This document shows, piece by piece, positions 1-7,016 of a DNA stretch of 8,018 nucleotides. Made by a program: the position numbers and the translations under genes. The stretch is from an uncultured Actinomycetes bacterium (lineage in GTDB: Bacteria > Actinomycetota > Actinomycetes > Nanopelagicales > Nanopelagicaceae): assembly GCA_903901905.1 (NCBI GenBank), contig CAIUSQ010000179.1, positions 1 to 8,018 on the forward strand. Direction: 5' to 3'. Numbering within the stretch: the first letter of the stretch is position 1; each line of letters begins with the position of its first letter. The notes under the pieces are model-generated. The model made no database searches and had not been told where the DNA came from. It was given only the letters and a program-made list of their open reading frames with translations.

Positions 1-268
1 CGGGCAAATCTCTGCCCTCTGATGGAGGAATTCTGAAGTATCCTACCCTCAGCCTATGCTCCAGACGTTCATCCCTGAGAATTAACCCCGCCTCAAGAGC
101 ATCCCTTCTCACTGGAATAGCCCACAGCCTAGTAGAGGCAGCGATAAGCACTTCAGCGTCAGGGAAATTACTCATGGCGCCGACCCCAAACGGAGCAATT
201 GCACTCGAGCGCCTCAAAAACTGTTTTTTCGGCAATTTCTTCTTTTTTTCAGGAATATCTGAGGACAT
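1..268 (-). CDS. drmB: DrmB, N-terminal 89 codons (3' end cut by window)
   Basis: An open frame begins with ATG at 268, one base after the drmA stop (TAAAATG), and runs without a stop to the window edge, giving 89 complete codons. The N-terminus is lysine-rich (PEKKKKLPKK) and leads into FLRRSSAIAPFGVGAMSNFP (residues 18-37), then EVLIAASTRLW and further on RLEHRLRVGYFRIPPSEG. The R-R-S-x-x-I-x-x-F-G-x-G-A pattern close to the start, followed later by a basic segment and a PP motif, is how DrmB proteins typically begin. Full DrmB proteins carry a DUF1998 domain near the C-terminus, which would lie outside this window and cannot be verified. In DISARM, DrmB partners DrmA in the core complex. 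Position directly after drmA is the canonical order. An alternative start at residue 32 (in GAMSNF) is unlikely because it would cut the conserved R-S-S region. Confidence comes from the motif and the neighbour together. Confidence 0.85.
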   Translation of the reverse strand, partial: MSSDIPEKKKKLPKKQFLRRSSAIAPFGVGAMSNFPDAEVLIAASTRLWAIPVRRDALEAGLILRDERLEHRLRVGYFRIPPSEGRDLP

Positions 269-269
269 T

Positions 270-3200
270 TTATTTATTATCTCCAGCGACATATATGCCG
301 CAGTTCGGATCAACATTTCTCATGCTTGTAGGTGTTGGAAAAGGCGGCAAATCAGAAGTCAGGCGTGCCTGACCTGCCGGGCACATAAGGACGCCAATCA
401 CATCAGGTTCCTGATACATTTTTCCGTATTCAGAAACAGAAGCATGGCACCATTTATCGAAAATATTTTCGAGTTCGGCGGAGACTGAGTTTAGTTCATC
501 TGGATCAACGGATCTTACGCGCTTCAATATCCATTCAGATATTCTTGTCCTTAAAATGGCATCCGGTCCACCATTGGGGCTTAGCGTCCGCCTGCCACCC
601 CAATTTCGTGCAAGAATAATTACGACAGCGTGTAATGCACGTTCTCTGGTAGGCAAAGAGAAAGGAGTTACACTCGTCGGCTCAACCCATCTATACAAAG
701 AAGAGTGATATGAATTAAAATGTTCCAAATGGGATCTATCTCGAGGTTTGCTTTGGTTATATACAGCAAACACTAGGCCTGGAGCGCCTCCTCGACCAAC
801 ACGGCTGGTACTTTGGATATATTCTGCGGTTGTTTTCGGCTGCCCCACAACAGACATGAGTCCAAGGCGCTGCACATCTAGGCCGACCTGAATCATACTC
901 GTCGCCATACATATATCAACAGGCCAATCATCGCGATCACCTGCCTTAGGCCTGGCTCGAATTAACGCATCTTCGTCGGTAGCAATCCCCTTAAACAATA
1001 AACCAAGCACATCGTTAATTTCATGGCTTTCGACAAAACTAGCCAACTCAATGTGCCGGTTCACAAATCTCCTACGCTCAGGTTCTCCATCTTTCGCCGG
1101 CCTTGTCAGATCAATGCGTCGCCTAAGGGCAACCAATTGCTCATTAAGTTCGGCGCTGACTGTTGTGGCTGCCTGCCCAAGTTCGCGCAAACTATTGTAA
1201 TACTGTACGATTGTGTAGTAGGGATCTACCAACTCAGAGTTAGCATTTGAAGATTTCGCCGCCTGCAACAACGCTGCAGTAAGCTTAACCTGAGTCATGA
1301 TATGGGAACCGGCAGTACCGAGTATGCCGCGATAAGCACGTCCCCGACGCTGTGCAGCCCCAGGCATATTTTTATAGCTTTTTGCAAAAAAACTGTCGTC
1401 AGCGTTTACACCCTGAGGAGGGAATACATACCCTTCCCTATCATAAAGCGATTTGATTTGTTCAATAGCACAACTAGCAGTCGCCGTTGAAGCAATAATC
1501 TTAGGGCGAGAAACAACTACACCGTCTTTAAAAGTCGTGCTCAAACCGTCGATAGCCACTTCGTACATACCAACCATTGATCCAAGCGGTCCAGATATAA
1601 GATGTAGTTCGTCCTGGATAAACAGATCCGGCTTCATAACTTCCGCAAACTCATTCGTAGTGCCCATAAGTGCGTGCGAGTCAGCGTTCCAAGCCAACGT
1701 TGCAAATTTATCAACTGTACCGATCAATAAAGAAGGAGGCGATTGGTACAGAGCTTCATCAACGACTTGCAACGGCAGCCCCCCGGAGAAATCACATTTT
1801 GAGTCAGGACATTTAAATTTAAAATACTTAGTGCCACTTTCATAGCCAAAAAGCTCAGTTCCGCAGCCGGCGCCCTTGCTTGAAACCCTGCCCATCTTCG
1901 CACCGCACCAGGGGCATCGATTAACAATAAAGCTCTTAGACGACGGAAAACGTGATGTCATTTTCTTTCGAACCTCGTGGGCGTCTTTAAACGTATTAGG
2001 AGTAACCGCCCCCCCAACCCACAACCCGATAGTGTATTCGTTTTTACCCAAAAGTTCCAAGTTCTCCTTCCTGAGCAATTCACATGCGCATATTAATGCA
2101 GCTGCTCGTTCAAATTGCTGAGTAGTTAATAGCCGAAGAGTATAACGCATGACTACCGATGTCCCGGCGGAGCCGGGAGCATTAAGCTTCCTCATAAATA
2201 GGCTAAATGCGGTGAGGCCTAGATATGCTTCCGTTTTACCGCCACCGGTCGGGAACCAAATGAGATCGACTTTGCTCCTATCATCCGAAGCCGGTTCGAC
2301 GATTCCCCTTATATTCATTAGGATAAATGCGAGCTGAAACGGCCTCCAAAAACCTAGTTTTTTATTTCCCAGCGCAGCTTCGTAACCGTCCTTGTCTAAC
2401 TTGTTCAGGACAAACTGACCAGTTAGAGTATTGGCAGTCCATTCCCTCGAGAACTCACTACTTAGTAGGTAGTGCTTCTGCTGCTCAAGCATCGCGCGAT
2501 TAGCCAAACTAAATGCTTTCCAATTACGGTCCACTTTAAGGAGGTCTAAACCTTCCCGCATTCTTTTCAATGCAGCCAAACACAATTCATGGTTTCTCTT
2601 AGCGGCAGCGTGGTAGCGCACTTCCAACCTGGATGTAACCAACGGAAGACCGGCTATCCATCCTTCATATCGACTTAGAAGTTTATTACATAGTGAAAAG
2701 CCAATGTCTCTGTCTTCAGCACCAAAGACCTCCATGCTCAAATCATTACAGTCAGGAACTGGATTAGGGTCTAGGGGCTCCAGCTCGTGCCGAGGAAGGT
2801 ATTCTGTAGTTATCTTTGAAGCGAAACCATCTGCATGTTCCCACGCTACGGCACAGCCATGACCGACCGCAAAAGATCTATTATTTCGATAGAGGAGTCC
2901 AAGCTCATCGTCATCGCCGACGAGGTTCCGATTTGGATAGGGAGGAATGCCGGCCGGCCCCTCAGGTGTTATAATCAACCTGCATTGGTAAAAACACTCC
3001 TCATCTTTTGCCTTTCCAGATTTGGCAGAAATCTTCGTCTCATTAAGCAAGGTTACAGTGATAAGTCTGGCTCCAGCAGAATTGATGTCACCACCCCCCA
3101 TCGAACGGACAAAGATATGTAACTTTGCTTTTAGGTATCCAGGCAGCCCTTTTATTTCAAGTGAATCAGTTCGCTTTTCGCCACTGAGGCTCCGTATTTC

Positions 3201-3701
3201 AGACTCAGACCATTGGGCTAAATCTGTCAGGGGAGCTCGTTTATACCTATAAGTTTTCTTACCATCTTGGCCGTTTACTGATATTTTATTGTACAGCCCT
3301 AGAGATATACTCACGGAAATTCCAGCATTCTTTGGCAATATGAATGACGCACCCATTGCGCTGGGCATGAATTCGTTCGCCCGACCAGCCACGAATTCAT
3401 CTGGAGCGTCAAATTCCGGCAGATCGCCACCCATCGACTCAACGTCAGGGCCAATTTCAACTAAGTTTTCGTTTTCCTGATTTTTTTCATCCGTATTGTC
3501 ATCTTGATCCACTCCGTCTGTGACATCCAAAGATTTCCTGGGATAAAGTATGCCCGTAGAATAGACCCTAGAAGGCATTGCTCCAAGATGAAGCATCTCT
3601 TCAGTATCAATATCTCCATCCGGACCAAAACCCGGGCCAAGTAATGTACGTTCTACAAACGACTCGTAGAAATCACGTACGTCCGAATGTGTCTTGATCA
3701 T
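270..3701 (-). CDS. drmA: DrmA, DISARM core SF2 helicase
   Basis: A 1143-residue protein, a normal size for DrmA. The start ATG overlaps the preceding TGA as ATGA, with a weak AAGAAG about 6 bases upstream. The SF2 core motifs are all visible: FPTGGGKT Walker A at 483-490, RYTLRLL at 519-525 (motif Ia), GTVDKFATLAW at 661-671, QDELH at 696-700 (motif II, DExH form), STATAS at 738-743 (motif III), ATSMIQVGLDV at 933-943 (motif V) and QSTSRVGRGG at 963-972 (motif VI, with R967 and R970). Between motifs Ia and II lies a cysteine cluster (C596, C599, C613, C631, C636), a likely zinc-binding insertion. The N-terminal part has a strongly acidic linker at residues 59-102. FPTGGGKTEAYLG and QDELHLISGPLGS are characteristic of the DrmA family. 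In DISARM, DrmA pairs with DrmB to bind DNA and restrict incoming phage DNA; the protein is cytoplasmic. drmB follows after one base, supporting co-expression. No frameshift or missing catalytic residue is seen. Confidence in the identity is high. Confidence 0.92.
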   Translation of the reverse strand: MIKTHSDVRDFYESFVERTLLGPGFGPDGDIDTEEMLHLGAMPSRVYSTGILYPRKSLDVTDGVDQDDNTDEKNQENENLVEIGPDVESMGGDLPEFDAPDEFVAGRANEFMPSAMGASFILPKNAGISVSISLGLYNKISVNGQDGKKTYRYKRAPLTDLAQWSESEIRSLSGEKRTDSLEIKGLPGYLKAKLHIFVRSMGGGDINSAGARLITVTLLNETKISAKSGKAKDEECFYQCRLIITPEGPAGIPPYPNRNLVGDDDELGLLYRNNRSFAVGHGCAVAWEHADGFASKITTEYLPRHELEPLDPNPVPDCNDLSMEVFGAEDRDIGFSLCNKLLSRYEGWIAGLPLVTSRLEVRYHAAAKRNHELCLAALKRMREGLDLLKVDRNWKAFSLANRAMLEQQKHYLLSSEFSREWTANTLTGQFVLNKLDKDGYEAALGNKKLGFWRPFQLAFILMNIRGIVEPASDDRSKVDLIWFPTGGGKTEAYLGLTAFSLFMRKLNAPGSAGTSVVMRYTLRLLTTQQFERAAALICACELLRKENLELLGKNEYTIGLWVGGAVTPNTFKDAHEVRKKMTSRFPSSKSFIVNRCPWCGAKMGRVSSKGAGCGTELFGYESGTKYFKFKCPDSKCDFSGGLPLQVVDEALYQSPPSLLIGTVDKFATLAWNADSHALMGTTNEFAEVMKPDLFIQDELHLISGPLGSMVGMYEVAIDGLSTTFKDGVVVSRPKIIASTATASCAIEQIKSLYDREGYVFPPQGVNADDSFFAKSYKNMPGAAQRRGRAYRGILGTAGSHIMTQVKLTAALLQAAKSSNANSELVDPYYTIVQYYNSLRELGQAATTVSAELNEQLVALRRRIDLTRPAKDGEPERRRFVNRHIELASFVESHEINDVLGLLFKGIATDEDALIRARPKAGDRDDWPVDICMATSMIQVGLDVQRLGLMSVVGQPKTTAEYIQSTSRVGRGGAPGLVFAVYNQSKPRDRSHLEHFNSYHSSLYRWVEPTSVTPFSLPTRERALHAVVIILARNWGGRRTLSPNGGPDAILRTRISEWILKRVRSVDPDELNSVSAELENIFDKWCHASVSEYGKMYQEPDVIGVLMCPAGQARLTSDLPPFPTPTSMRNVDPNCGIYVAGDNK
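280..284 (-). promoter_or_regulatory. Probable Shine-Dalgarno of drmB, inside the end of drmA
   Basis: GGAGA on the minus strand lies 11 bases before the drmB ATG at 268, within the last codons of drmA. The spacing is slightly long, but it is the best purine-rich match at any of the junctions and favours the start at 268. Some drmB translation could therefore be independent of reinitiation after drmA. Confidence 0.4.
3698..3701 (-). other. ATGA stop-start overlap between the NERD-helicase gene and drmA
   Basis: The TGA ending the NERD-helicase gene overlaps the drmA ATG by 4 bases, which makes independent transcription of drmA unlikely and places the NERD-helicase inside the defence operon rather than as a chance neighbour. 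Confidence 0.9.
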
Positions 3702-5482
3702 AATAGCTTCTTATTTTTGCACTCAATTACATCATTCCAGACGGATCTAGCGCAAATTACATGTAAACGGGAGGTAGCCCTGGACATTGCAACATACATT
3801 AGGCTCTTAGCCTCAACCGATGTCACGTCTTCTACGTCGCAGAGGATAACAGCCATGGCCTCCATGCCCTTGAATGAATGAACAGTAGAGAACATAACCG
3901 TACGATCGTTGAGTGGAAAATCGCTCGATTCGCCAATTGAATCGCAGTCTATGAGCGTAAAGCCGTTATGCGCACCGACATTGCGAGCTGCGCTTTTATT
4001 AAACCTTCGAGGCGAGATAACGACAATCTTTGAGGCGGGAATACCTACCTCGTTAATGAGGAGTGCTATAGCTTTCTCGACAGCGTCGGTAGCTTCAGTC
4101 TCATTGCCATACTTCTGATACAGCACCTCCGGGCCCAAATCATTTTGCGGAAGTGACGGAATTCTTGAGAAGCCAGAAATCTTTGCCGTTTCAGTAATAA
4201 TCGAGTCTGTGTTACGGCAATTGACTGAAAGCGGCAATACAGGCGGCTGAGTGCCGGTGACCAGCTCAATTTCAAAACGCACTGATGCCAAATCACATGC
4301 TCCATAGATTGCCTGTTTCTCAAAATCTCCGAAAAACGACCACCTACCATTTCGAAGCCCACCCTTCAGGACCTTGTCGAACATAGAAATATAGCTTGGC
4401 GTCATGATGTCCTGAGCCTCATCGACGATCAAGTAATCGAATTGTATGCCAAGTTGTCCTGCAGCCTTAGCAGCTAATTCCGGATAGTGAGTGCCAAAAA
4501 GCACACTGTCATCAATTCCTGCAGCCTTCAGTGCCTTTAACTGCTTAATATAATCTGTTTTTTCGATCCAGGAAAGCATGACTGCATGGATACTTCCCAC
4601 CTGAGACTTACCCGACAATATGGTCGTCGGCAGGAAGCAATCCTTCTTAAGTCGTCTGCCGAGAAGCCTATTGTAACAAACAAACAGTGTTCGTTCGCCA
4701 TCTTCGCACGCACGCTTGTAAAGTTCCGAAGCTAACATCGTCTTCCCAGTACCGGCGGCGCCTTTGACGATAGATGCACGGTTTAGTGTAATGTCATCTA
4801 AACGCTCAAACTGCTCAGCGGTAAGACGAACTATCGTTTTCTCGCTGTGTTCGATTTGCGTCCTAATGAGCTCAATGTTACTGACCCGACGCGCCAGCGT
4901 ATCCCTTATAGCCAAGACCTGCTTGCTGCTGAACGGGATGGGCTTCTTGGTGAGCATACTTAACCGCTTTATGGCACCGACAAGACCGAAAGAATCGATG
5001 TCATCCTTATCGATCACGTTCTCGGGAACGAACCCTGGGGACTGGCGCAGTCCAAGTATTGACGTAGGCGTAACTACTGCGAAATCGCTAGCGGGCAGAC
5101 TGTTCACTGAGACTCCAAGGATACGACTGATATAAATACGTAGTTCATAAAGGACGCGCTTAGCCTGAGCCTGCGGATCTATCTGCTTATCTTCCTTAAG
5201 CTCTCCTCCACGTTGCGTCCAAACCCCATTACTATACTTAACGTCTCCTCCTTTCACCTCGAGAACGAAGAATCCTTTTTCAGGAATAATTACGATGAAG
5301 TCAGCTTCGTAGAGCTGAATGTCGGCAGGGTTCTTAATTTCGGCTTGGTTTCTAGTTATCACCGAGTGCAACACGACCCAATCTTGGGTTTCAATCGCGC
5401 TACGTTGAAACATCTTGAAGCAAGCTATCTCAGCTTTGCTGGGATTATTGGGGTCAACCCCATTAGGAATTATTTCTGCCAT
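3698..5482 (-). CDS. NERD-domain nuclease-like / UvrD-type SF1 helicase fusion
   Basis: A 594-residue protein starting one base after the previous stop (TAAAATG); no clear Shine-Dalgarno is seen, so it probably depends on coupling. The N-terminal NERD-like domain covers about residues 15-125, with EADF at 59-62, LEVKGG at 74-79 and DPQAQA at 102-107. D61, E75 and K77 fit a PD-(D/E)xK-type nuclease active site, and Q106 fits the family's proline-x-x-glutamine helix. A complete SF1 helicase follows: Walker A GAAGTGKT at 241-248, motif Ia around LFVCYNR at 266-272, motif II VDEAQD at 353-358, motif III FFGDFEKQ at 383-390, motif IV region SVNCRNT at 419-425, motif V STVHSFKGME at 532-541, and motif VI YVAMSRAT at 563-570. 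All key residues, including K247, D354-E355, Q390 and R568, are present. It should be an ATP-dependent DNA translocase carrying a possible nuclease, acting in the cytoplasm. Its stop overlaps the drmA start by 4 bases, tying it to the defence operon. It is not one of the canonical DISARM subunits I know. High confidence in the domains; the role is inferred. Confidence 0.9.
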   Translation of the reverse strand: MAEIIPNGVDPNNPSKAEIACFKMFQRSAIETQDWVVLHSVITRNQAEIKNPADIQLYEADFIVIIPEKGFFVLEVKGGDVKYSNGVWTQRGGELKEDKQIDPQAQAKRVLYELRIYISRILGVSVNSLPASDFAVVTPTSILGLRQSPGFVPENVIDKDDIDSFGLVGAIKRLSMLTKKPIPFSSKQVLAIRDTLARRVSNIELIRTQIEHSEKTIVRLTAEQFERLDDITLNRASIVKGAAGTGKTMLASELYKRACEDGERTLFVCYNRLLGRRLKKDCFLPTTILSGKSQVGSIHAVMLSWIEKTDYIKQLKALKAAGIDDSVLFGTHYPELAAKAAGQLGIQFDYLIVDEAQDIMTPSYISMFDKVLKGGLRNGRWSFFGDFEKQAIYGACDLASVRFEIELVTGTQPPVLPLSVNCRNTDSIITETAKISGFSRIPSLPQNDLGPEVLYQKYGNETEATDAVEKAIALLINEVGIPASKIVVISPRRFNKSAARNVGAHNGFTLIDCDSIGESSDFPLNDRTVMFSTVHSFKGMEAMAVILCDVEDVTSVEAKSLMYVAMSRATSRLHVICARSVWNDVIECKNKKLL

Positions 5483-5483
5483 T

Positions 5484-7016
5484 TTATGTCAGGATTTTAT
5501 TTGTTTTAGATCGTGGGTAGTACTCAGGTTGGGACTCGAGCGACTCTATCGCAACAACGTGCACTTGTCCAAGCTTAGGTATGTCTACAAGGGTATCCGA
5601 ACCGGCTAATAGGTCACCGTTGTCAGATAGTGCCTTATAAAGCTGTGATGATATCAAGCCACCTGCCTCGATATGCAGCCTCTCGAGTTCACGCTTAGCG
5701 TCAACGATGTCTTCAATAGCAGCACCTAGCTGGTTGCTCATAAGGGACGAAAGCTGGCGCAAATTATCCTCATCTGGAGCTATAGCCAAATCGCCGTTAA
5801 ACCAGTTAAGTGCGGTCTGATAGCTGATTTTCATCCCTCCAGCCTTGAGATGACGATGTAAATTTATGGCCGAATCAAAGTTAAGTTTAATTGCATCATG
5901 CCAAAACCTAGCCTGTTTACGTAACTGGCTGGCATCCGGTCTTATCGATTCGACGAAAGACTCTAGGACGCTTCGTTCACTGTGACCTCGCATCAAAATA
6001 ACGTCGCCGTCACATAAGTTATTAATGCTCTTCACCTCGGATATCTTCACAGCCACGCCTGAGAAGGAAACGACGACGGCGCTATAGCCTTTTGTCAGAT
6101 AAGCGAAAGCATCGCCCGAGAAATCGCAGTAATATGCCGGTACCAACTCTTCATGACCGCCATGGTTGACATAATCGCTCCCCTTCCTGACGCGAGAAAA
6201 CAGGGCAGCCATTTTAGAAATATCCTTACTATCATCCTCAATTCTTGGTCTAGACGGAATCGGCCATAGTTCTTCCTCTACTCCAACTGCCGCCGCCTTC
6301 TCTTGCGAGCTCAGTAACTCAACACCATCAAGGTCGTACAGTGTGGAAAAAAAACCATCTGCCCATTTAAGCTCATGAGCATAACCTATAATGATGTATT
6401 TCATTGCACCGCTTTTATTTAGCAGTCGAGTCATTGCCCTGTTCCCCGGCCATGACGTCAGTACAATGATTCTGTCTTCGCTTGGTTCAAGAGTCGCATC
6501 AACGCCAACAATAATGGCCTCAAATTGCTCGTCTTTGATAAACTTCTTGAGAGGAGGAACTGCGGCCGCTGACCTGGCGACAACAACGACTTCTCCTGAG
6601 TGATCACGATACTTTGAAAGAGTCGTGCGCAGCAAGTTACGTTTCCCCAAACCAAAGCTATTTGACTTAGACAAGTTCGTGAGGCCGTCACACAGGGAGT
6701 TAAAATCGTCAATTCTTTGACCATATTCTGATGAAAATGACTCAATCGTAGCACGAATCTTACCAGCCTGCGAAGAAACCGCCGCACGAAGATCGCTCGA
6801 ATCATGGCCAATACACTGACATGCATCTCTAAGCGCAGACCACAAGTACCTACATGACAAGGCAGGGGCTGAATCGTTCTCAAAATTTACGTGAGACTTA
6901 ACAGCTACAATATCTTCAAACAGTTTCGACACATCTGGATCATCTGCCAGCACCTTGACATGATCCGGAGCCCAATACTGCATACTAGCCGTCTTAATGT
7001 TTTTAAAAAAACTCAT
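5484..7016 (-). CDS. DrmE-like protein, C-terminal half (DISARM-associated)
   Basis: A 510-residue protein whose ATG overlaps the preceding stop by 4 bases, implying coupled translation; only a weak GAG lies about 13 bases upstream. Residues 141-220 form alternating strands and helices (EVVVVARSAA, then RIIVLTSWPGNRAM, then MKYIIIGYAHELKWADGFF), like the second RecA-like lobe of a degenerate helicase. Residues 292-346 (PAYYCDFSGDAFAYLT, then GDVILMRGHSER) and the C-terminal stretch FWHDAI, SYQTALNWFNGDLAIAPDED (residues 398-417) match the pattern I associate with DrmE C-terminal regions. The last part reads like a winged helix-turn-helix, with T401 and W405 at typical positions. A short helical, charged segment follows at 432-450. 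Classical ATPase motifs are absent, so it is more likely a structural or DNA-binding subunit than an active motor. DrmE is found in class 2 DISARM and its exact biochemical role is not settled. With the upstream gene the total is about 843 residues, which I take to be a DrmE-sized protein. Gene assignment is fairly likely; function is inferred. Confidence 0.65.
   Translation of the reverse strand: MSFFKNIKTASMQYWAPDHVKVLADDPDVSKLFEDIVAVKSHVNFENDSAPALSCRYLWSALRDACQCIGHDSSDLRAAVSSQAGKIRATIESFSSEYGQRIDDFNSLCDGLTNLSKSNSFGLGKRNLLRTTLSKYRDHSGEVVVVARSAAAVPPLKKFIKDEQFEAIIVGVDATLEPSEDRIIVLTSWPGNRAMTRLLNKSGAMKYIIIGYAHELKWADGFFSTLYDLDGVELLSSQEKAAAVGVEEELWPIPSRPRIEDDSKDISKMAALFSRVRKGSDYVNHGGHEELVPAYYCDFSGDAFAYLTKGYSAVVVSFSGVAVKISEVKSINNLCDGDVILMRGHSERSVLESFVESIRPDASQLRKQARFWHDAIKLNFDSAINLHRHLKAGGMKISYQTALNWFNGDLAIAPDEDNLRQLSSLMSNQLGAAIEDIVDAKRELERLHIEAGGLISSQLYKALSDNGDLLAGSDTLVDIPKLGQVHVVAIESLESQPEYYPRSKTNKILT
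7013..7016 (-). other. ATGA stop-start overlap between the two DrmE-like genes
   Basis: The stop TGA of the upstream gene shares bases with the ATG of the next gene, a standard termination-reinitiation arrangement. It ties the stoichiometry of the two halves together. Moving from the upstream to the downstream frame would need a -1 shift. No slippery heptamer precedes the stop, so reinitiation is more likely than frameshift fusion. Confidence 0.85.

Noticed and set aside
201..214. Near-palindrome around CTCGAG in the drmB start region as an operator
   Set aside because: It is short, contains a mismatch, lies within coding sequence, and has no loop, so a regulatory role is not supported.
174..488. 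Plus-strand open frame opposite the drmB start and drmA end
   Set aside because: It has no recognisable domain, lies fully antisense to two genes with clear family motifs, and reads as low-complexity phenylalanine from the lysine codons of drmB.
1453..1845. Plus-strand 130-codon open frame inside drmA
   Set aside because: Antisense to the highly conserved DrmA helicase core (motifs II and III); no ribosome binding site or domain seen.
6458..6883. Minus-strand 141-codon frame within the second DrmE-like gene
   Set aside because: Same-strand shadow frame of a gene with better structure and coupled start; composition is irregular and no motif is visible.
7000..7011. T7A5 run just after the start of the 510-residue gene as a programmed frameshift site
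   Set aside because: It lies downstream of the upstream gene's stop codon, so it cannot fuse the two frames by ribosomal slippage; kept only as a possible indel hotspot.
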